Source: Pseudomonadota bacterium | Lineage (GTDB): Bacteria > Pseudomonadota > Gammaproteobacteria > Legionellales > Legionellaceae | Length of the DNA stretch: 7,732 bases | Assembly: GCA_021807845.1 (NCBI GenBank) | Contig: JAKBCM010000061.1 | Location: 1 to 7,732 of the forward strand | Reading direction: 5' to 3' | In this document: positions 1-5,263 of the stretch, piece by piece | How positions within the stretch are numbered: the stretch's first letter is position 1 | Layout: the number at the start of each line of letters is the position of its first letter | Translations under genes and position numbers: made by a program | Notes under the pieces: model-generated | Database searches by the model: none | The model's input: the letters and a program-made list of their open reading frames with translations, nothing else | What the model was told of the DNA's origin: nothing

Positions 1-28
1 CTATCAGCTCACTTTAGCTGCTTAGAAA

Positions 29-65
29 GCCCTTCGAGACGCGTGCTACGCACGCTCCTCAGGGC
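29..65. repeat. GC-rich imperfect hairpin, REP-like palindrome
   Basis: The core is a perfect 6-bp stem, GCGTGC (41-46) and GCACGC (50-55), around a 3-nt loop. Outside it GAG (36-38) pairs with CTC (58-60), and GCCCT (29-33) pairs with AGGGC (61-65), with small bulges between. The flanks read CCCTTCGAG on one side and AGGGCGAACGG on the other, which resembles the CCCTTCGA/GTTCGCCCTGAG palindromes that I recall being dispersed in many proteobacterial genomes. It lies about 40 bp downstream of the broken gene at 103-533. On the minus strand it is followed only by TTTCTAAG, so it is at best a weak terminator. The structure is seen directly; the repeat-family assignment is from memory. Confidence 0.6.
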
Positions 66-102
66 GAACGGATTAGGGAAAAATGGCTAAACTCGAGCTA
101 AA

Positions 103-533
103 CTATTTTCTGTCTGTTTTGGGGATCTTAAGTCGAAATCGAATAAAGCATTTTCTATCAATATTGATTATACCTTCTTCAACAAAACCTACTTTTTTAA
201 ACTCATCCCTAAATCACTTCTGATTTGGTTTCTTTCAAAACGGGATAAAAATATGGAGCTTAACGGTGTTTCTCCATTATTTTTAATAAATGCTATGGTG
301 ATGGGATCATTTTTTTCACGATCTCACAGGGTTTCCATGACCCATTCTTTTACGGTCTTACCCTCTAGACTATTGCATTTCATCGTAAATTCTTCAGTTG
401 GGTAATTGACCGTTACATTGCCACTGACCATATCAAAATGGACAAGATAGGAGTGATATAGTGATTGATCTGGATTTAGAACATCACATACTAGAAAATA
501 TTGATTATCCGTGGTGTGCTTTTCCTTTTTCAT
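103..533 (-). pseudogene. Broken gene of unknown function (about 143 aa if repaired)
   Basis: I do not recognise the family. An intact 69-codon frame runs from ATG at 533 to TGA at 324-326, preceded by AGGAG (539-543) with 5-nt spacing. Reading straight through that TGA in the same frame gives another 38 sensible codons (DREKNDPITI at the start, ERNQIRSDL at the end). Around 207-210 the reading must shift by one base, as if one base of a codon had been lost. It then continues as DEFKKVGFVEEGI, later FIRFRLKIPKTDRK, and ends at TAG (103-105). The joined product would be about 143 residues, charged, with no signal peptide or membrane segment, so probably cytoplasmic. The gene starts 18 nt after the mltA stop and looks like the last member of that transcript. 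The alternative is that the 69-aa protein is a genuine short product and the rest is chance. The coherence of both downstream pieces argues against this, but no homologue was checked. Confidence 0.6.
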
Positions 534-551
534 GATCGCTCCTAATCATTT

Positions 552-1745
552 CTAAATCAATTTATCTTGAATCCTTGATAACACATGATTGGGTAATAAT
601 AACCAATAGTGTCCTTGATTTTTCATTCTTCCAGCTACTGCTGTGGCTTGATCCCCTGCTCCCCAATAGATATCACCGCGAACCATACCTTTGATAGCAC
701 CACCAGTATCTTGTGCAATCATCAGCCGCTGTAAGATTTTTTTTTCATCTGCTGTCTTTGCGGGCTGTGTGGTATTTAACCAAATAGGTGTACCCATAGG
801 AATCCATTTTCTATCAATTGCCAAAGAATAGCCAGGTGTTAACGCAACTCCTTGTGAACCAAGTGCTGATTGTTTCGGCAGCACACTAAAAAATACAAAG
901 GATTTATTTTTGTTTAATACGGGATTGATTTCTGCGGGATGTGCTTCTAGATAATGACGAATATGTTGCATGGAAGCATTATCTCGGGTCATAACTCCTT
1001 TGTCTATTAATACTTTGGCAATTGACGTATAAGGGGCTCCATTTTCACCCGAATAATTAATGGCAAGATCTCGGCCATCAGCGAGGTGTATCATCCCTGA
1101 ACCTTGAATTTCTAAATATGATCTATCTATCGGACTGTTAATCCAAGCGATAACAGGAGCGGCTTTTTTGATAGCACCTTGATTGATTTCTTTTCTGGTA
1201 TAAAACGGAACAACTTGATGACCCTTTACTCGGCCAATAATGGTTCTATTTTTTAATTTAGGATCAAAATGAATCAAATGAATGGTCAGTAAATTATTAG
1301 GTACATCGTATAATGGAACACTAAATTCTTTGGTTTTTTTTAGACTGCCCTTTACCAAGGGCATATAATAACCAGTAAATAATCCATCAAGCGGTTTTTC
1401 ATTATAAAATTCAACAGGTACAAACCATTTTTGAAAAAATGCCTTGCTATCAAGATCAGAAGCCTTGGTTAACTTTAGTGCTTCATTACAGGCAGGATGC
1501 CAATCTTTGGCCTCTAAAGGAACAAACTCACTTCCGACCGGTTTATTGGGATCTTGCCGTAGAAAAGCTCGACATGATATTTTGAATGCTAGTAGAGAAT
1601 CCGTGGTATCAGCTGTATTCCAACCAGGTAATTCTTCAAAGTTTGCTTTTCTAAAGCTAAGCATATGCGGCTTGGGCTTCCATAAGAAAAAGCTCAGCCC
1701 TACAAGAACTACAATAAAAAAAAGGTAAGGTATTTTTTGTTTCAT
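552..1745 (-). CDS. mltA: Membrane-bound lytic murein transglycosylase A (MltA family)
   Basis: It cleaves the MurNAc-GlcNAc bond of peptidoglycan to leave 1,6-anhydro-MurNAc ends, acting in the periplasm. The 397-residue protein begins with a hydrophobic segment (about 5-21). The MltA domain follows, with GLFTGYYMPL (121-130), a LEIQGSG motif (211-217) and SFVFF (282-286). The C-terminal 3D domain has AIDRKWIPMGTP (309-320), AQDTGGAIKG (344-353) and RGDIYWGAGD (356-365). By alignment from memory with E. coli MltA, whose catalytic residue is Asp308 of the mature protein, D358 is the catalytic acid and D346 a conserved structural aspartate. Unlike the E. coli lipoprotein, no cysteine occurs before C58, so there is no lipobox; the N-terminus is probably an uncleaved anchor or an ordinary signal. 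No good Shine-Dalgarno precedes ATG 1745. The internal Met28 would delete the export segment, so I keep the longer start. An A9 tract (737-745) lies just before the catalytic domain motifs. Confidence 0.93.
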   Translation of the reverse strand: MKQKIPYLFFIVVLVGLSFFLWKPKPHMLSFRKANFEELPGWNTADTTDSLLAFKISCRAFLRQDPNKPVGSEFVPLEAKDWHPACNEALKLTKASDLDSKAFFQKWFVPVEFYNEKPLDGLFTGYYMPLVKGSLKKTKEFSVPLYDVPNNLLTIHLIHFDPKLKNRTIIGRVKGHQVVPFYTRKEINQGAIKKAAPVIAWINSPIDRSYLEIQGSGMIHLADGRDLAINYSGENGAPYTSIAKVLIDKGVMTRDNASMQHIRHYLEAHPAEINPVLNKNKSFVFFSVLPKQSALGSQGVALTPGYSLAIDRKWIPMGTPIWLNTTQPAKTADEKKILQRLMIAQDTGGAIKGMVRGDIYWGAGDQATAVAGRMKNQGHYWLLLPNHVLSRIQDKLI

Positions 1746-1755
1746 AATTGATGAT

Positions 1756-1783
1756 ATTTTACACCAAATGAGACTAATTGCAA
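1756..1783 (-). promoter_or_regulatory. Possible sigma70-type promoter for mltA
   Basis: On the minus strand TTGCAA (1778-1783) and TAAAAT (1756-1761) are separated by 16 nt, a fair match to TTGACA/TATAAT. Transcription would start near 1749-1750, leaving a leader of only about 4-5 nt before ATG 1745. That would fit the missing Shine-Dalgarno and imply a nearly leaderless message. In AT-rich DNA such matches arise by chance, so this is a tentative call. Confidence 0.3.
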
Positions 1784-1810
1784 CAAAAATATGTTTTCAA
1801 AGAAATAATT

Positions 1811-1891
1811 GTATTAAGAATCCTGGAGTTTAGACAAATCCTGATCTAATACTATCCCGAGTCCGTGGGCGAGCTTGAGATCGTATTAGAT
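1811..1891. repeat. Palindrome with a competing third arm between the M13 peptidase gene and mltA
   Basis: ATCTAATAC (1844-1852) and GTATTAGAT (1883-1891) are perfect 9-bp inverted arms enclosing a 30-nt GC-richer core that includes CCCGAGTCC and GTGGGCGAG. A second copy of one arm, GTATTAAGA (1811-1819), can also pair through GTATTA with TAATAC (1847-1852), so two stems are mutually exclusive in RNA. The heptamer AATCCTG also occurs twice (1819-1825 and 1837-1843). On the minus strand no T-run follows the main stem, so it is not a classical intrinsic terminator. It could be a dispersed repeat, an mRNA processing site or an attenuator-like element between the two genes. Confidence 0.5.
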
Positions 1892-1904
1892 ACTTGCCAT
1901 ATCA

Positions 1905-3923
1905 TTACCAAATCACACACCGCTTAACATTCACCATTGGGCTATTAGCTGGAATATTAAATGCTTTTTGAAACTGAGGCATATTAGCGAGTGTGCCGTT
2001 GACTCGATATTTTGCTGGTGGATGAGGATCAATCGTGACTTGATTTCGCATTTGCTCAAGACGCATATTGGTTGCCCAAACGTGAGCCACGCCTAGGAAG
2101 AATTGTTGGTCAGGAGTGAATCCATCAATGGTTTTAGCAGATTGATAAGCTTTAGAATCATGAAAAGCGCGATAAGCCAATATCAATCCGCCTAAGTCTG
2201 CCGTTGCTTCTCCAACAACCAATTTGCCCTGTACATGCATATCTTTATCGACCGTATATTGTGAAAACTGCTGTACCAAACAGTTTGTTGCTGCTTGAAA
2301 TTTCTTTAAATCCTGTGCAGTCCACCAGTTTTCTAAATTGCCGTGGCCATTAAATTTTGCACCCTGATCATCAAACCCATGCGTGATTTCGTGTCCTATG
2401 ACGAAACCTATCGACCCATAATTAATTGCCTCTGGTGCATTGGGATCAAAAAATGGTGCCTGTAATATCCCTGCAGGAATATTGATATTATTCATTGAGG
2501 GATCATAATAAGCATTGATCGTTTGCGGCGTCATTGCCCATTCGCTTCTATCAATGGGTTTTCCAATTTTATTTAAATCTCTTTTGAATAAAAACTGATT
2601 CGCTCGTTTAATATTTAAAACATAAGGTCCTCGATCAATGACTAACGCTGTGTAATCCCACCATTTTTTAGGGTATCCAACACGCTCTTCTATGAGTGCC
2701 AATTTTTTTAAAGCAGCCTCACGTGTTTTGGGTGTCATCCAACTCAGTGTTTTTAAGTCACGAGCCAATTCTTTACGAATATTGGCAAGGATCTCCAGCA
2801 CCTGTTGTTTGGAGCTAGGTGGAAAATACTTATCCACATATAATTGTCCAATGGCAAACCCAAGAGCACCCTCCTCTGTATTCACAACTCTTTGCCAACG
2901 AGGTAAGAGCTTCTTAGACCCAGTTAACACAGATACCATTTGAAAATTTTGTTGTACGAATGGCTTAGATAAAAAAGGTGCGAAGCTATCAATCAAGTGC
3001 CACCTGAGGTATGTTTTCCAGTCGGAGATAGGAATGGTTTGGAGAAGTTGATTGAATGTTTTAAAAAAGTCAGGCATCGCTAAATTGAGGTGTTTGATCT
3101 CAGGATGTCCTATGGCTTGCAAGTAATGCGTCCAAGAAAAATTCTCTGTCAGCTTATCTAAATTACTTACTGTCATGATATGGTAGATGGCTTGAGGATC
3201 ACGTTGTTCTATTTGACTCATTGATGCCTTTGCCATCATGGTTTCAATATTCATGACAGTGTTTGCTTCTTTAGCAGAATCTTGAGGTGTATCGCCCAGC
3301 AATATAAGCATTTTAGCGATGTGGGCTACATAAGCACTGCGTATTTTTTTAAATTTGTCGTTGTCATTTAAATAATAGTCTCTATCCGGTAGACCAAGCC
3401 CTCCTTGACCTAAGGCTCCTATCATTTCATCGCTTTTTTTAAAGTCCTGCATACTGCCAAAATTAAAACCAATATCTACACCTATTTGTTGAAGATAAAT
3501 CATCAGATCTTCTAAATCTTGTCTATTTTTAATGACATCAATCTTGATAAAATCTGAAAAAAGTGGCGTAATCCCTAATTGATTGATTGCCTTTTCATTC
3601 ATACCACTATAATAAAAATCACCTACTTTTTGCTGGATGCTACCTGGCTTAGCCTTGGTGTCTTTTGAGGCATTAATAATCAAAGCTTGGACTTTTTTTT
3701 CTACACTTTCATGAAGAATCGAAAAGGTTCCCCAAGAAGAGTATTGTGGCGGAATAGGGTTTTGTTTTAACCAAGTCCCATTGGCATAAGCATAAAAATT
3801 TTTCTCTGTGGCATTGGACTTATCTATCCAGTCAAGATGTAGTGCATCCACTTGCGATGCCGCCTGTACGACCGATATAGTCAAAGTGATAACAATGCCT
3901 ATAAACTTACTCAAAAATTGCAT
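1905..3923 (-). CDS. Exported M13 family zinc metallopeptidase (PepO/neprilysin-like)
   Basis: This is a zinc-dependent endopeptidase of the neprilysin family, which usually cleaves short peptides. At 672 residues it is full length for bacterial members. Residues 1-21 look like a cleavable signal peptide (hydrophobic stretch, VQA at 19-21), placing it in the periplasm or outside the cell. The N-terminal M13 domain shows NFYAYANGTWL (42-52). The catalytic domain has the substrate-binding NAYYDPSMNNINIPAGILQ block (470-488), zinc ligands H511 and H515 in HEITH with catalytic E512, and third ligand E572 with D576 in GEATAD, a variant of the usual GENIAD. HPPAKYR (634-640) supplies the conserved His and Arg. 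The protein ends CVIW, like the family's Cys-x-x-Trp end; C548 and C669 are the only cysteines I see. The start is 11 nt after the thiolase stop, and its AGGGA overlaps that stop, so the two are probably translationally coupled. The physiological substrate cannot be inferred. Confidence 0.95.
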   Translation of the reverse strand: MQFLSKFIGIVITLTISVVQAASQVDALHLDWIDKSNATEKNFYAYANGTWLKQNPIPPQYSSWGTFSILHESVEKKVQALIINASKDTKAKPGSIQQKVGDFYYSGMNEKAINQLGITPLFSDFIKIDVIKNRQDLEDLMIYLQQIGVDIGFNFGSMQDFKKSDEMIGALGQGGLGLPDRDYYLNDNDKFKKIRSAYVAHIAKMLILLGDTPQDSAKEANTVMNIETMMAKASMSQIEQRDPQAIYHIMTVSNLDKLTENFSWTHYLQAIGHPEIKHLNLAMPDFFKTFNQLLQTIPISDWKTYLRWHLIDSFAPFLSKPFVQQNFQMVSVLTGSKKLLPRWQRVVNTEEGALGFAIGQLYVDKYFPPSSKQQVLEILANIRKELARDLKTLSWMTPKTREAALKKLALIEERVGYPKKWWDYTALVIDRGPYVLNIKRANQFLFKRDLNKIGKPIDRSEWAMTPQTINAYYDPSMNNINIPAGILQAPFFDPNAPEAINYGSIGFVIGHEITHGFDDQGAKFNGHGNLENWWTAQDLKKFQAATNCLVQQFSQYTVDKDMHVQGKLVVGEATADLGGLILAYRAFHDSKAYQSAKTIDGFTPDQQFFLGVAHVWATNMRLEQMRNQVTIDPHPPAKYRVNGTLANMPQFQKAFNIPANSPMVNVKRCVIW

Positions 3924-3931
3924 ACTTTCAT

Positions 3932-3936
3932 TCCCT
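3932..3936 (-). promoter_or_regulatory. Ribosome binding site overlapping the thiolase stop codon
   Basis: AGGGA on the minus strand lies 8 nt before ATG 3923 and shares its first two bases with the thiolase stop TAG (3935-3937). The arrangement fixes the start of the M13 peptidase and suggests that ribosomes finishing the thiolase re-initiate there. Confidence 0.7.
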
Positions 3937-5119
3937 AAAGTGATTCAAAAATAGCTGCGGCACCCATCCCTGTACCGATACACATGGTGACCATTCCATA
4001 ACGGCCTTTGGTGCGCCTTAATCCATGTAACAAGGTTGCAACTCGAATGGTCCCTGTTGCTCCTAAGGGATGGCCTAAAGCAATAGCACCACCTAAAGGA
4101 TTAACTTTCTCTTCTGGTAAATGAAGCTCTTTCATAACAGCTAATGCTTGTGCGGCAAAAGCTTCATTGAGTTCTATCCAATCCAATTGATCAAGGGTTA
4201 ATCCTGCCTTTTTTAAAGCCATAGGAATAGCAAATGCCGGTCCAATACCCATGATTTCAGGAGGAACACCAACAACAGCGTAACTTAAGAGCCGACCCAT
4301 GGGTTGTAAATGATATTGCTTTAAAGCACTCTCTGAAGCCAGTAATGCAATACCTGCGCCATCACTCATTTGCGAGCTATTACCAGCTGTGACGCCTCCT
4401 CCTGCTGCAAAAACAGGCTTTAAACGTGAAATGGCTTCATAAGAAGTCTCAGCACGAGGGCCTTCATCATCCGTAATGAGCTTTGTCTTCGTGATGACTT
4501 CAGATGTTTTTAAATCGGCTTGTCGGATTACAATTTCAATTGGGCTTATTTCATCTCGAAAATCACCTCTTTTTTGCGCTGAAATGGCTCGTCTATGACT
4601 TTCTATAGCAAATTCATCTTGTGCTTCTCGGGATATTTTCCAACGCTTACCAACAATTTCTGCAGTGATCCCCATGCCATACGCAATCGCAATATGCTCG
4701 TCTTGAAATATAGCCGGGTTCGCAGTGTATTTGTTTCCCCCTAATGGCACCATCGACATGCTTTCAACTCCACCGGCTAAAGCCAAATGAATATCTCCAT
4801 TGGCAATGGTATTGATTGCTGTCGCAATGCTTTGTACCCCAGATGAGCAGAATCGATTAATCGTCATTGCAGGTACTGATTGAGGAAGATCTGCTAAGAG
4901 CGAGGCAATCCTTGCTACATTCATACCTTGTTCTGCCTCGGGCATAGCACACCCAATGACCACATCGCCAATCTTTTCCCAATCAACCTGAGGCTGACGA
5001 AGTCTTAAGCTTTTGATCGTATGTGCCAATAAATCATCAGGTAAAGTATGTTTAAAAACTCCTCGAGGGGCTTTGCCAACTGGAGTTCGTAGCACATCAA
5101 CTATATATACATTTGTCAT
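3935..5119 (-). CDS. fadA: Acetyl-CoA acyltransferase (3-ketoacyl-CoA thiolase)
   Basis: It catalyses the last step of beta-oxidation: thiolytic cleavage of 3-ketoacyl-CoA by CoA to acetyl-CoA and a shortened acyl-CoA. The 394 residues match the usual length of tetrameric thiolases. The nucleophile is C91 in NRFCSSGVQS (88-97). GGVESMSMVP (116-125) and the NEAFAAQ loop (318-324) follow, then the catalytic histidine H350 in GGAIALGHPLGATG (343-356), and the acid/base C380 in CIGTGMGAA (380-388). No signal peptide is present, so it is cytoplasmic. ATG 5119 has AGGAG (5128-5132) at 8-nt spacing. It lies downstream of the FadN-type gene, an order like that of the fadN-fadA-fadE operon of Bacillus. 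Family members can act as degradative thiolases or biosynthetic acetoacetyl-CoA thiolases; the neighbour favours the degradative role. The symbol is by family and context, not proven orthology. Confidence 0.93.
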   Translation of the reverse strand: MTNVYIVDVLRTPVGKAPRGVFKHTLPDDLLAHTIKSLRLRQPQVDWEKIGDVVIGCAMPEAEQGMNVARIASLLADLPQSVPAMTINRFCSSGVQSIATAINTIANGDIHLALAGGVESMSMVPLGGNKYTANPAIFQDEHIAIAYGMGITAEIVGKRWKISREAQDEFAIESHRRAISAQKRGDFRDEISPIEIVIRQADLKTSEVITKTKLITDDEGPRAETSYEAISRLKPVFAAGGGVTAGNSSQMSDGAGIALLASESALKQYHLQPMGRLLSYAVVGVPPEIMGIGPAFAIPMALKKAGLTLDQLDWIELNEAFAAQALAVMKELHLPEEKVNPLGGAIALGHPLGATGTIRVATLLHGLRRTKGRYGMVTMCIGTGMGAAAIFESL

Positions 5120-5132
5120 GTAAAATACTCCT

Positions 5133-5152
5133 ATGAATGAGTATGAATGGGT
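5133..5152. repeat. Short tandem direct repeat just upstream of the thiolase RBS
   Basis: ATGAATGAGT is followed at once by ATGAATGGGT, two 10-bp units differing at one base, one base upstream (on the minus strand) of the AGGAG ribosome binding site of the thiolase. The 10-bp spacing would place both copies on one face of the helix. The length is short enough for chance. Confidence 0.35.
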
Positions 5153-5194
5153 ATTGTAGCCTTGATTACGCTTCGCTGCATCAAGGCTACAATA
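5152..5194. repeat. Perfect 15-bp-arm palindrome, REP-like, in the fadN-fadA gap
   Basis: TATTGTAGCCTTGAT (5152-5166) and ATCAAGGCTACAATA (5180-5194) are perfectly complementary around a 13-nt loop, TACGCTTCGCTGC. The GTAGCC...GGCTAC arms with a GCTTCGC-type centre resemble dispersed palindromic repeats (GTAGCCCGGAT...ATCCGGGCTAC) that I recall from many proteobacterial genomes. No T-run follows on either strand, so it is not an ordinary intrinsic terminator. In the transcript it would form a stable stem between two beta-oxidation genes, where it could protect or punctuate the message. The palindrome itself is certain; family membership is from memory. Confidence 0.75.
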
Positions 5195-5243
5195 ACTGTA
5201 ATTAACTTTTCCACTCCCTTACGGTCGTGGTTCTGTTGATCAG

Positions 5244-5257
5244 AATTGAGTTCAATT
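5244..5257. other. Small palindrome downstream of the fadN stop
   Basis: AATTGA and TCAATT form 6-bp inverted arms around a central GT, in the fadN-fadA gap just downstream of the fadN TAA (5264-5266). The size and symmetry would suit a dimeric repressor site for a thiolase-specific promoter, but I see no convincing promoter beside it, and a match this short can be chance. Confidence 0.25.
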
Positions 5258-5263
5258 GTTATG

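Noticed and set aside
86..103. Direct repeat GCTAAAC at 86-92 and 97-103
   Set aside because: Two 7-bp copies in AT-rich DNA are within chance expectation, and no further copies are seen nearby.
324..326. TGA in the small gene as a selenocysteine or other recoded codon
   Set aside because: I looked for but did not see a convincing hairpin right after it, there is no selenoprotein-like context, and a second lesion (frameshift) lies downstream, so simple decay is the easier explanation.
1444..1728. Plus-strand 94-codon open frame inside mltA
   Set aside because: It lies entirely opposite a well-supported MltA gene, has no recognisable motif and is best explained as an antisense shadow.
2692..2943. 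Plus-strand 83-codon open frame inside the M13 peptidase gene
   Set aside because: It is fully antisense to a conserved enzyme and shows no motif of its own.
5152..5194. Palindrome as an intrinsic terminator of fadN
   Set aside because: No T-run follows the stem on the minus strand (CCCATTCATAC follows), and the downstream thiolase is a functional partner that would be expected to be co-expressed.
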